A DNA stretch of 64,000 bases from Tenrec ecaudatus (taxonomy: Eukaryota; Chordata; Mammalia; Afrosoricida; Tenrecidae). Below the pieces are notes generated by a model. It was not told the DNA's origin. It did not search any database and saw only the letters and a program-made list of their open reading frames with translations. Below, in pieces: positions 37,286 through 47,599 of the stretch. The stretch lies in NCBI RefSeq assembly GCF_050624435.1, contig NC_134546.1, positions 80,207,700 through 80,271,699 of the forward strand, written 5' to 3'. The number at the start of each line of letters is the position of its first letter. Within the stretch, counting starts at the first letter, position 1. The translations under genes were made by a program, and so were the position numbers.

Positions 37286-37630
37286 TAATGTGTTGTAACT
37301 ATTGTATTTACCTTCAGTTTTCAAATACACACACAAACACACTAAGGTTTTACGTATATGAATAAGAACATACATTTAAAAGAACAATAAAGTCAGACCT
37401 GCCATATGAATTCTAGACTCATAGAACCATAGAGAGCAGAGTAAAAGCTCCCTAGGCTTTTGTTTTTTCGTATTTTATAGAACATACTGTTTCATCTTTA
37501 CCATAGCAGGTAGTGTCATTATAAACAACAGTCCAAAACTAGACAGGTGATGTAGTGGTTTATTTTCTCAGTCTCAGACATGCATAAGCACCACATGGAA
37601 GCTAAAATGTACTTCAGTATCCAAGAGATG

Positions 37631-37643
37631 AAGAAAATATTCA
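37631..37643 (+). repeat. Left target-site duplication of short L1
   Basis: AAGAAAATATTCA, exact copy at 37901-37913. Confidence 0.85.
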
Positions 37644-37900
37644 TTTTGGACAACAGAAAAGGGGGTGAAGGGAAACATCGGACTGGGCAAGATATGACAA
37701 AATGATACTTTATAAATTATCAAGGGCTCTTGGGGGAGCGCAGAGAGAGGGGGTAAAAGAAGACCTGATGCAAAGGGCTTTAAGTGGAGAGCAAATGCTT
37801 TGAAAATTATGAGGGCAAAGAATATACAGATGTGCTTTACACAATTGATATATGTGTGGATTGTGATAAGAGTTGTATGATTCCCTAAAAAATGTTTAAA
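37644..37900 (+). mobile_element. 5'-truncated L1 (257 bp of 3' UTR)
   Basis: Matches the terminal ~250 bp of the full-length L1 3' UTR (CAACAGAAAAGGGGGTGAAG ... AAGATATGACAAAAT ... GTTGTATGATTCCCTAA) with a short A-rich tail and an exact 13-bp target duplication. Confidence 0.92.
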
Positions 37901-37913
37901 AAGAAAATATTCA
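37901..37913 (+). repeat. Right target-site duplication of short L1
   Basis: AAGAAAATATTCA, exact copy of 37631-37643. Confidence 0.85.
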
Positions 37914-38399
37914 GTTCGTTTTCTATAACATTAAAATTGTATTGCTATGGTAGAAGTATATTGCTTATTCTTTTATATGGCCCTGAGCACACCTTTTACC
38001 CTGTGGATATTCAGTGTCACATAGGGAGGTTGCTGCCTTTAGCTCAGTCAGTGCTGTCTATGAGGTATGTGACTTTGATCATACATCTGATAACAATCTA
38101 ACCGTTTGTCAGGATAAGAATCTGTGTGTTTGCGGGTTTTTTTTTCCCCACAAAGACCTACACATTTATTATTTCCAATTCATCGCAATCCCTTCCTCTA
38201 TGGTCAGTGTAATGAAGAACAAACTTTCAAATAACGTTCGTGGGAATGATGTCATATTAATCTCTGCCATATCAAGTAAGATTCTTATTTTCCTGAATGT
38301 CTATGCAGCTTAATGAAGCCTTAACTCCTGCCTGTTTTTGCACTTATGTATTTCCAGATCACACCTATGACTACTCTCCTCCCATTCTGGGTCACGCTG

Positions 38400-38527
38400 A
38401 GACGGGTCGGAAGTGGCCATGTCCTAGCCGGAAGTGAGGGTCATACTCTGGTTCCTACTTGCTGTCCCTGGGGCATGGTGCCAGAGCAGCGCCAGCAGCC
38501 TGAGCCCTGTGTAGTCGGCGCACCCAA
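38400..38527 (+). pseudogene. Exon-1-like, promoter-like GC-rich block of an unidentified gene
   Basis: CpG-containing DNA unlike the A/T-rich surroundings. Two ETS/GABPA-type motifs, CGGAAGTG (38408-38415) and CCGGAAGTG (38428-38436), lie close together as in housekeeping promoters. An ATG at 38475 opens a frame (MVPEQRQQPEPC...) of 17 codons plus two bases up to a donor GTGAGG at 38528. I do not recognise the peptide. It may be the first exon of a duplicated non-immunoglobulin gene; the link to the downstream exon-like pieces is inferred from splice signals only. Confidence 0.4.
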
Positions 38528-38830
38528 GTGAGGGGTCGCGCGGTGACCAGTTTGGGGGTACTCTGGTGCACACAGCAGCCTGGCCGGGATACAAGCGCCC
38601 TTCTTACCCCTCCCCTGCACCGTCAGCACGCCTCGCGTGGTGAGATGTGGGAGGGTGTCCCAGGGGCTGGTTCCATGCCCCCGTTTTGGGGTTGGTTGGG
38701 GTTCCTGGGGAGAATTCCTGTTGGAGAAAGGAGGATCCCAGACTGGGACTTTGGGCGTCGGGGTTCCCAATTCATTGCGAGAACTTTGCATGCCTCCTTC
38801 CCCCTTCCTCCATTGTTTCCTTTCACACAG

Positions 38831-38874
38831 CGGTGCCTCCTCCCTGAGACTCCTAGAACGTCTTCAGCTCACAG
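38831..38874 (+). pseudogene. Small exon-like piece (44 bp) of the unidentified gene
   Basis: Preceded by a long pyrimidine tract (38795-38823) and CACAG acceptor, followed by a strong GTGAGC donor (38875). In the phase set by the first exon-like piece it reads open (GASSLRLLERLQLT). Function unknown. Confidence 0.4.
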
Positions 38875-39869
38875 GTGAGCCCCAGGTCTGTTGCTTCCCT
38901 CACTGCAAAGGAGTGAATGCTATTCAGGAAGCAAGTGGCTGCATCTGGAGCACAAAATTTTAGGGCTTCCTCCGGAGGTTTGCCAGTCTTGTCCCCTGTG
39001 TGGTATCTTCCCAGGGAGCGGGGAGGGGAGGGGAGTGGGAGGGGTGAACACAGTCCGGAAACGCCCTGGCTCATTCTTGACAGCTGGTAGGGCGGCTGCA
39101 GGCAGCGCGCTCAACCTTGAGGGTGTTGAAGTGATAGTCCAGCGCACCCACCGCGCATTGAGACACGATTGGCATTCCCATGTTGCTGGGCTAAATCCAG
39201 GACTGGGGCCTCAAGGGAGGTGACCCAGGTTGGTGGCTATCAGTCAACAGTCTGGCAGGTGGCAAGTAAAAGGAGAAAGAGACAGACCCAGCTGTACAAA
39301 GGTGGTGTTCAGTGAGCAGGAACTCAGCCAGAGAGAATGCCAGTCTTTCTTTGGGAAAGCGTATAAGTCTCCAAAGAAGGACAAGAACCCTCATACACTC
39401 TTCAAAAATTTTGCATGTTATTTTTTAATTTTTACAAAACCCTGTTTGTTTGTGTTTAACAGTAGAAAGAAGCTGGAGGAAAGCTTCTTAGTGGAGGACA
39501 GACAGCTGGAGAGAAGATTTCTTTAAGAGGACAGGAGAAAATTGCCATCAATAATGAATTGCTTTTCATGCAGAGAAAGTAGCCAGTAAAAGACATCCAG
39601 GCAGTTGAACTGGATCCATATTTCTGAAAATTTGTTAGTGTGGGGGAGTGTGGCAGTTGCTCCTGCTTGTTCCCCAAAGGAAAATTTCCGTTTCTGTTGC
39701 TTCTGAAGAAGTAGCTTGTCCGATGTTTAGACTTATGCCGACTCCATTTTAACTGTGTATTCCCACCTGGTATCATTTTATCCCTATTCTAATGAAAATT
39801 CCCTGAGTGTGTTGCTTGGTTTGGGGGGTTGTTTTTTGTTTGGTTTTGGTTTTGAATAAGCGCTTTTAG

Positions 39870-39951
39870 GAAATTTTCCAGCTTTAACGAAGCCATGAGC
39901 AAGATCCGGGAGTTGAAGGAGGCTGTAGTGTTGCTCAAGGAGATCATCCAG
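39870..39951 (+). pseudogene. Exon-like piece coding MSKIRELKEAVVLLKEIIQ
   Basis: Acceptor TTTTAG at 39864-39869 (or TTCCAG ending 39881), ATG 39895, 19 open codons of coiled-coil type to a donor GTGGGG at 39952. The frame of this ATG is one base off the phase carried from the 38831-38874 piece, which would fit a decayed gene or a start codon in this exon. Not recognised. Confidence 0.45.
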
Positions 39952-40043
39952 GTGGGGTGTGGCTCTGGCATTGAGGGACTGAGGGGCTGGCCTGGTGCTC
40001 CACACCATGCCTTGAACACGTGCTGGCATGACAAGAGGCAGCA

Positions 40044-40235
40044 CTCCCCTGAAAACTCACTTCCAGAGATTCTGACCCAGGGACCCTATGAACAGGGTAG
40101 AACTGCCTGTGGGGGTTTCCCAGACTGTAACTCTTCACAGGAGTAGAAAGCCTCATCTTTTTCCAGCCCGTGGTTTCCAGCTGATGGCTTTGTGGTTAGA
40201 AGCTCAGCATGCAACCCACCAAACACCGGGACACC
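40044..40235 (+). mobile_element. AfroSINE within the unidentified gene block
   Basis: CTATGAACAGGGTAGAACTG, CTGTAACTCTTCACAGGAG, TAGAAAGCCTCATCTTTTTC, and GGCTTTGTGGTTAGAAGCTC, then AACCCACCA. Well preserved. Confidence 0.88.
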
Positions 40236-40614
40236 TGATCTCTACTTTAGCCTTAATTCTCCACCCAATCTAGCAGTTCCAGGAAAGCTCATCCCCATGC
40301 CACATGGGACTTCCTACAGTTCCCTGGCCAGAGGGAAGTTCTGTTCCAGTCCCTGCCTGAGTGTGGAGGGTGATTCATTTGCAGAGACCTGCTTTTCTTC
40401 ATCCCGTGAAGGTTCACACTGTACTTTCTAGATGCCAACTCCTGTGAAGAGACCAAAGCCCTCCAGCATGTCTGTGTAGGCTGATAGGCCCTACAGTCAG
40501 AATTGAGTTCAAATTCTGGTGCTTCTATTCATTAGCTGATTTCCTTGGGAAAGTCTTTGAGTCTCACTGAGCCCCTAGTGCTTCGTCTCTAAAGTGGGTC
40601 AGGTGTTTGAGGGT

Positions 40615-41190
40615 TAAGTGACTCAGTGCAGGTCTGGCAGGCAGTCAGTGGCTGCTGCTGTGATCTGTGCTGCAGAGGCATGCACACACATCATAATGAT
40701 GCTGAACCGAGTGGAAATGAGGCCATGGGACACTTACACTTGAGGATGAAGGTCCAGGAACATTGCTGGGGCCTGTCCTCCCTTTCAAATGCCTCAGGGG
40801 CACAGGCATTTGAATGGACAAGAAGGAGCTGGACACAGGCCAGCCAGGTCCTGGTGCTAACTGGCCTCCCAGAACTCATCCTACTTCTTGATGAGAGCAG
40901 GGAACTTTTGGAGGGAGTTGAGCAGAGCAGTGACATGGCCATGGCAGCATGAGGTATATCACTGGGGTTTCAGTGTGGAGCCTGGTGCATGTACTTGGAG
41001 AAAGGGCACAGGTGCAGCTGCAGAAAGAGCGGGTCAGTGGTTGGGATAGTTCAGAAAGGAGGTGTGGCTTTGACATAGGGATTGTAGTGGGGGCTTATGG
41101 GAAATATCCAGAGTCATTTTGCGTTGGGGCAGATGATAAAGGGGGGTGGCTGGCAAGATTTGGTAGCATACAGGGTCAAGAAATAAAGCT
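40615..41190. repeat. Tandem duplication unit A
   Basis: About 570 bp that recur at 41543-42110, offset 928 bp, with ~85-90% identity by eye. Shared blocks include GTGGAAATGAGGCCATGGGA, CTGTCCTCCCTTTCAAATGCC, CTGGTGCTAAC and GGGATTGTAGTGGGGGCT. Confidence 0.85.
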
Positions 41191-41366
41191 GACATTCAGC
41201 TCTGTGATGTAGCTAAAGCTTGGGGACCTCCTGGATGAGGATCAGGAGGCAGGATGTGGGCATCTTATGCAGACATTTGCATTCCTTAGCTGAGTCAGGA
41301 CCCCAGGAATAACTTGCAACCTTGACTGGCAGTTAACTGGATGGGTCTTTTCCCTCTGTGTCGCAG

Positions 41367-41480
41367 CAAGGGCCAACCTGACAAGCTCTCCCGAGATGGC
41401 CAAGCAGCCAGACTACAACCTGGAGAAAATTGAGAACAAAGCCGAACCCGCTGTAGACATGCTTCTCAATTACCTGCAAG
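41367..41480 (+). pseudogene. Exon-like piece between the two duplicated units
   Basis: Acceptor with pyrimidine tract (TTTTCCCTCTGTGTCGCAG ending 41366) and donor CAAG|GTGGCA at 41480/41481. One frame is open throughout, from 41372 (ANLTSSPEMAKQ..., then NLEKIENKAEP, DMLLNYLQ), helical and charged in character. Its phase does not match the previous exon-like piece without a base change. Not recognised; it may be part of the same duplicated gene. Confidence 0.45.
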
Positions 41481-41542
41481 GTGGCACTGGTTGCAAGTTG
41501 GTGTGGAGCTTCGGGGCTGGGGAGTGGGCGGGAGGGGGGGGG

Positions 41543-42110
41543 TAAGCGACTCAGTGCAAGTCTGGCAGGCCGTCAGTGGCTGCTACTGTGATCCGTGCCT
41601 CAGAGGCATGCAAACACATCCTAATGATGCTGTACTGAGTGGAAATGAGGCCATGGGATACTTACAGCTGAGGATGAACGTTCAGAAAAATTGCTGAGAC
41701 CTGTCCTCCCTTTCAAATGCCTTAGGGACACAGGCATTTGAAAGGACAAGAAGAAGGAGCTGGCACAGGTCAGCCAGATCCTGGTGCTAACCGGTCTCCC
41801 AGAACTCATATCCAGCTTCCTGATTTAGGCAGGGAACCTTTGGAGGCTGTTGAGTGGAGCAGTGACATGGTCATGGCAATATTAGGTATATCACTGGGGC
41901 GTGAGTATGGAGCCTGGTGCAGGTACTTGGAGAAAGGGTGCAGGTGTACATGCAGGGAGAGCTGTGAGGAAGTTGTTGGGATAGTTCAAGAATGTGGCTG
42001 TGCATAGGGATTGTAGTGGGGGCTGGTGGGAGATATCAGAGCCATTTTGGGTTGGGGCAGATGGAGGTGGAGGTGGGGGGCAGGACTTGGTAGCATATAA
42101 GGTGAAAAAA
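41543..42110. repeat. Tandem duplication unit B
   Basis: Second copy of 40615-41190. Its right end meets an RTE fragment at about 42115, so the duplication may have extended further before that. Confidence 0.85.
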
Positions 42111-42114
42111 TGAT

Positions 42115-42470
42115 GAATTCTCTAATAATTTTTCTTCCTGAGCTGCCCTTTGAGATTATCTGTTCAGCTCTATAACTCCATCATTTCTTCCATTTGCCTT
42201 AACTACTCTAAGTAATGAGCAATTTCAATGTCTCTTCTGATATCCACTTTGATTTGTTTCTTGCTTTTCTGTCTTTAATGACCTTTTGCTTCCTTCACAT
42301 ATGATGTTCTTAATATCACACCCCCACTCCAGCTCATTAGGTCATTAGTGTTCATTCCATTAAGTCTCTTCATTAAATGTTACCTAAATTCAGATTGGAT
42401 AGCCTCCAAATATTATTTTAGCTCTTGTAGACTCATTTTAATATTTTTCAGTTTCAAACAATTTACAGAA
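42115..42470 (-). mobile_element. RTE (AfroLINE-type) fragment, antisense
   Basis: Same segment as 44340-44610: a GAGCTGCCCTTTGAGAT block, CTCTTCTGATATCCACTTTG, TCTTTAATGACCTTTTGCTTCC, AGCTCATTAGGTCATTAG. Confidence 0.72.
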
Positions 42471-42539
42471 ATTTTAGACTAAATCTAAAATAGAGTTATA
42501 TAGTTTATGTTTAGCATACTTATATCTTCAGAGGAGTGA

Positions 42540-43440
42540 CTAACTTCTTGACTAATTTTTAATTTGTTGAGTTTTAGTTGTTGACTTATAACATTTCTTT
42601 ACATATTCTGAATACAAGATTATTAGGTATCTCATGAATAGTTACTGATGTAGGTTGCCTTTTTCCAATTCTTGATTGTGTCTTTCCAATTATAAGTGAC
42701 TTTAATTTTGATGAAGTTCAACTTATGTTGAACTTGGGCTGCTTATGTTTAAGATGTCATAATTGCTTAAAATGCAAGATATCTTAAGAAACCATTCCCT
42801 AATCCAGGGTCACAAACATTTATGTATATGTTTTCTATTAAGGGTTTTATAGGTTTGGATCTTACATTTAGGTCTTAAGATCTATTTTGAGTGTTTAAAA
42901 AAAAATGATCTATTTTGAGTTAGTGTTTGCATATGGTGGAAGGTGGGAGTCAAAACCCATTCTTTTTTCCTGTATCTAGTTGTTTCGACAGCATTTGCTG
43001 AAATCACAGTGACTTCTCTGTGCACTCTTTGAATCAGTTAGCTATGGATGTATGAGGTTGAACTTTTAGACTCTCAGTTATATTCCATCAATATGTCTAC
43101 CTTTATGTCACTACTACACAGTCTTAATGACTATAGCTTTTTAGTAAGTTTTCATATCAGGCAATGCGCATTCTCCACCTCTATTTTATTGTTCCTTAGG
43201 ATTATTTTGGCTATACTAAAACTGTCACATATCCATAGAAATTTTAGCATCAGCTTGTTATTTTCTGGAAAAACAAACCTTGAGAGGAATTAGGTGGAAT
43301 CTGTAGATGAGTTGTAGAATATTGCCTCTGGATAATAATCGGTATACCAATCCATGAAAACGTCAGCTTTCTACATGGCTCATTTTTTGCTAGATCTTAG
43401 TTTAAATGTTTAGCCTTCTCACATCTTATGCAAAGTTCAC
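42540..43440 (-). mobile_element. Old L1 fragment, antisense
   Basis: Reverse-complement L1 wording in order: TATTAGGTATCTCATGAATAG, GGTTGCCTTTTTCC, TTTTCTATTAAGGG, AGCATTTGCTGAAAT, TTAGCTATGGATGTATGAGG, TTATATTCCATCAATATGTC, CAGTCTTAATGACTATAGC, ATTATTTTGGCTATAC, AACCTGTAGATGAGTTG-like, ACCAATCCATGAAAACG. About 900 bp of a diverged element. Confidence 0.82.
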
Positions 43441-43719
43441 TCCTCTGTTCTACTATAGTACATTATTTATAAAGTTGACATTATTACAGTCTGAATAGTT
43501 TGTCTTGCTTGGTAGAGTTAATGCTTCAAGTAAGTCTTTTATTATAAAGATTCTCTAGGGCCAAACACAATGCCTACTAACAGTAATTGTTTTAATTTTT
43601 GTCCACACCAGTCTGTGCTGAGAGTGGGTGAATGGAGTGTTGTGGAGCTGGAATACCGCAAGAAGTATGCTTGAGTGAAGGAGGTTTTCGGCACCCCCAT
43701 AGAAGCATGCACTTAGTGA

Positions 43720-43950
43720 ATCATGGTTCCAGAGGGGTCAAGTCCCCCAGAACATCTCTCTGGTGGGAGAGCAACTATCTGGAGAGGTCTCAGATACACC
43801 AAAAAAATTTTCTGGCAGGTCCCGGACTCCTAGAGTATCATTCTGGTTTGGTCCGGACCCCAAATAGCATCATTCTGGCGGGGTCATGGATCCCTCAGAG
43901 CATCATTCCAGCTGGGTCCCAGAACTCCAAAACATCATTCCACCGAGGCT
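43720..43950. repeat. Degenerate minisatellite-like repeat, ~35-bp units
   Basis: Successive units share CATCATTC(T/C)GG or (A)GAACATC(T/A)CTCTGG followed by a GGGTC...GGA-CCC-like half. Clear copies start near 43760, 43833, 43867 and 43900. Confidence 0.6.
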
Positions 43951-44009
43951 TCCAGTGCTTCGTCAATTTGTTGAAACTTTTTTATTGAATTCAGTCAATG
44001 CTGGCAACT

Positions 44010-45180
44010 GGTTTTGGCTAATTCTGTCAGTGCAGCTTGAATATCTTCTATTAGTACTGTTGGTTCTTGTTTATATCCTTCCTCTTGAGATGGTGGAATG
44101 CCAACTAGTTCTTCTTGGTAGAATACTGTGTATTCTTTCCATCTTCACTTCATGCTTCCTGGATCGTTCAAAATTTTCCCCATAGAATATTTCAGTATAG
44201 CACCTCAAAACTTGGATTTGTTTTTCTTCAGTTATTTTAAGATATAGTGAACATGTTCTTCCATTTTGGTTTTGTCACTCTAGGTCTTTGCACATTTCAT
44301 TAAAGTACTTCTCCGGCTGCTTTCTGAAAGTTTCTGTTCAGCTCTTTGACATCATTTCTTATGAAGTGCCTTAGCTATTCCATGATTAAAAGCAAGTTTC
44401 AGAGTCTCTTCTGACATCCAGTTTGATCCTTTCTTTCCTGTCTCTTCAATGACCTTTTGCTTTCTTCATGTTCTTAGTGATATCCCACGGCTCATTAGGT
44501 GTCCTATCCTTAGTGTTTAGTGAGTCAAATCTGCTCCTGACATCTTAATATTCAGGTGAGATAGACTCAAGTTTGTATTTGGCTCCCGTTGGCTTGTTTT
44601 AATTTTCTTCAGCTTGAATCTGAACTTAGCTACGAGCAATTGATGGCATGCTCCACAGTTGACTCCCAGACTGATATTAGCTGCTGACATTGAGCTTCTC
44701 CATCTTCTCTTCCCACAGATGTAGTCAATTTGATTCCTGTGGATGCCCACTCAGGTATATGCCATGAATGATTTGTTAGCCTTGTAAAATTCTGTCATGT
44801 GATCTCCAGATTTATTTCTATCACCAAGACCTTATTTTCCAATTATTGTTCCTTCCTCTTTGTCTCCAACTTTTGAATTCCAGTCGCCAATAATTATCCA
44901 TGCACTCAGACTGTGTGTTTGATCAATTTCAGAGTGAAGATGATGGTAAAATTCATCAGTTTCTTCATCATCAGCTTTAGTGGTTGGTGCATCAATTTAA
45001 ATAATTGCATTGACTGGATTTTCTTGTATGCAGATAGATAGTATTTTTTCACAATAGCGTTGTACTTCAAGTAGATCTTGAAACGTTCTTTAGGAAGATG
45101 AATGTGATTCCTCTTGCATGTGCCATTCCCAGCACAGCAAACTGTTTGACTGTCTGATTCAAAATGAAAGTCATAAGAAC
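44010..45180 (-). mobile_element. RTE (AfroLINE-type) long fragment, antisense
   Basis: The longest RTE piece here, about 1.2 kb covering endonuclease and inter-domain sequence in reverse. Blocks: TTCTTCTTGGTAGAATACTG, CCTGGATCGTTCAAAATTTT, TTTGCACATTTCATTAAAGT, CACAGATGTAGTCAATTTGATT, TTCCAGTCGCCAATAATTAT, GATCTTGAAACGTTCTTTAG. No open frame. Confidence 0.85.
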
Positions 45181-45319
45181 ATCCAAATATTAGGTCAGGT
45201 TGTTACATCACTAAGACATAGGATATAGGAAACTTTCAAATTCATGAGTAACTGAAAGTTCATTAATCACAATAGAAGGGGGATTATAGAAGCCCAAAGA
45301 GGGCCAAAATGCCAACATA

Positions 45320-45565
45320 AGCTTTATATTGCATAGAGCTTAGAAGATTGGTCCTTCCAAACAAGGCAATCTGGGCAAGATGGATAAGTTACAACTTGTG
45401 TGTATGCAACCTCGAGTACTGGTATATCTGTCAAGGACAAACAGTCAGTCCGCTAAGGGACTGCTCCTCCTTAGACTACCTGTATAGAGGGTAGAGGTAA
45501 TCCACTCTCCAATGTACTCTACATGAGGGCAAGATTATTTACTTCATTGTGACATTATCCCAAGG
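45320..45565. repeat. Dispersed repeat shared with 34920-35060
   Basis: Collinear blocks with the earlier region, same orientation; possible LTR or other old repeat. Confidence 0.4.
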
Positions 45566-45679
45566 AATTCAATGATGTGAGTTTGTTTTTTTGTTGTTGA
45601 CTTTGCATGTTATGTATACCCTGCCCAAAGTGAAATTATAAAATGTAAGGCCTAACGTAACAGAGATTTTGGAGGAGCT

Positions 45680-46060
45680 TGTTATCTTCAGTCAAAATGA
45701 AGCTGGGACCATGAAGCTGGAGACATGAATCAAAGACATGAGAGCACAAATATAACCTCAGGTACATCACACATGAATGCTAAGACTATCTCATGTACAG
45801 ATATGATTAATTGAACACTAACAAAAAGAAACTGGATCAGCTATAGAATGGCATCAATAATATCATGTATGAAGAAAGCAACATCATTCATAAGGCAGAA
45901 AAGAAAGAATGAGCAAGGTGGACATCAAAGAGACTGATACTATCACTGGTAGAAATGTAGTTAAAGCAAATGGAAGAAATGATGAAGGAAGAGCTGAACA
46001 AAATATTTCCAGGAGCAACTTAAGAAAACAAAGTATTAAAGTGAAACGTGTTGCCCACTG
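45680..46060 (+). mobile_element. Probable RTE fragment, sense
   Basis: Wording around 45960-46060 (GAAGAAATGATGAAGGAAG, GCTGAACAAAATATTTCCAG, AGAAAACAAAGTATT) resembles the sense strand of the RTE linker. Heavily decayed. Confidence 0.4.
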
Positions 46061-46974
46061 GGGGAATCATCAAAGTTATAATAATGAGAACAAAGAGAAT
46101 TTCATTTTGTATATGGTAGAAAAAAAGATTGGAATAGGCTCACACCCCAAGGAATCTTTGCCGGACATAATTTAAAGAAAAATATTAGCAGAGACATTTA
46201 TAAATCAAATTGTTTGTGGCTTCCTTTCACCAGAGAACCTAAACACACTCAGTCATTTCTGCAAAGCTGTTTATTTATACCTTTGTAATCAAGAGTGGAT
46301 ATTTTTATCCATATGGTCAGAATTGAGGACAGGGGACTAAGCTCTCTCTCTCTCTTTAAATGTCTACAGGGGAACTCCCTTAAGTCTACCCTCCTTAAAA
46401 TCTCTTCTTTTGGGGGTTGAGATGAAAGGGTAGGGAACTAAGCTTTAAATTTGCTCTTCAGACATGCGACTTTTGGCAGATGTGTTGTGGCATCAAATAA
46501 ATGATGGACAGTATAATGCCTTGATAATTTAGAAGAGTCTATTCGGTTATCACTGGACTGCTAGAATCTAAAAGTGACTCTTTGATTGCAGTCCTAAGTG
46601 GATATTTCAGTCAATCTTTAAAGGCAAATGCTCATTTATCATTTGTCTAGGGCTTAAACCAGCAAGGACAAAAGCAGAATGTAAAACTAATGTTATTCTT
46701 CTTTAGAATGAGTGAGTCCTACAGGGTACAGGATTGATGATAACATCCTGGTTAATAAAATAAAAATAGCAATATCCTGGTTACAACATCAAATTCAACA
46801 ATATTATTAATTACAATGTCCTGATCTCCAGAACATAAGAGTACATTTTAAAATCAATCACTAGTGAGACTTTCTGAGATGGGAGGGTGAAGGATGAAGG
46901 TCATTCCCCAGTCAAAAAGATGGCGTGATTGTCACTAGTGATAGTCTGTCCCAGAAGAACAGATAATAAAAAAA
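46061..46974. other. Unassigned intergenic DNA
   Basis: No gene; a short CT run at 46346-46358. May include LTR-derived sequence. Confidence 0.3.
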
Positions 46975-47590
46975 TATTTTAAATTCCGTTGTGAAATAAT
47001 TCTTTATTGTGAATTAGGTGTGGATTTTCTTTGGGCCGGGTCTGCTTCTCGAGAAAACAAATCACCTGGCTGAACTTCAAAGCATCTGCCTCCAGCATTT
47101 CAAAAAGCTTACCTCCTGGGACAGAACACAGCCTGATATCCCCAGTGTTCCAGGAAGCAAGTTTTCTGAGAAGAAGATTATTTATCACAGGCCCTTCCTG
47201 GCTCAAATCCGACAGCTACAGCACTAAAAACTCACTTCCTCTTATCAACGCATATGTCCTTGGCTAGTACCCTGTTTAAGTCCCATTGCCTCACTGCCAG
47301 GTGCAATTTCCCTGACCTAACTTGTTGGGGCTCAGAACCTGCCCGGGGGCTCAAGATGCCCCCATCCCTTTCTCAGCTCTCCCTTCCCTCCGGAGAGTTC
47401 TTTCCTTGCTTCAATAAAATCTTTCTCAACTTCACATTCCTGGCTAAATTGTATCTCTGTTCTGCACCTCTGTTAAACCTCTCATATTTATCCATCAGTT
47501 TCATATTCAGCAATTTAAGTTATTTTCCAAATCGGCATTTGCTTGTAACTATCCATAGCCTATAACCCCTCCTGAGATATTAATGTGCTA
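46975..47590 (+). mobile_element. Probable solo LTR, class I ERV-like
   Basis: A pyrimidine-rich stretch with a polyadenylation signal (CAATAAAATC near 47415) preceded by a GC-rich promoter-like segment (47330-47400) has the look of the U3-R-U5 of a class I retroviral LTR. I could not define exact TG...CA ends or a target duplication, and no viral genes are present. It abuts the broken end of the SPIN transposase remnant. Confidence 0.4.
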
Positions 47591-47599
47591 CCATTAGCA

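Noticed and set aside
43720-43950. Possible CRISPR-like array
   Set aside because: Vertebrate sequence, units are degenerate and contiguous without unique spacers; a minisatellite fits better.
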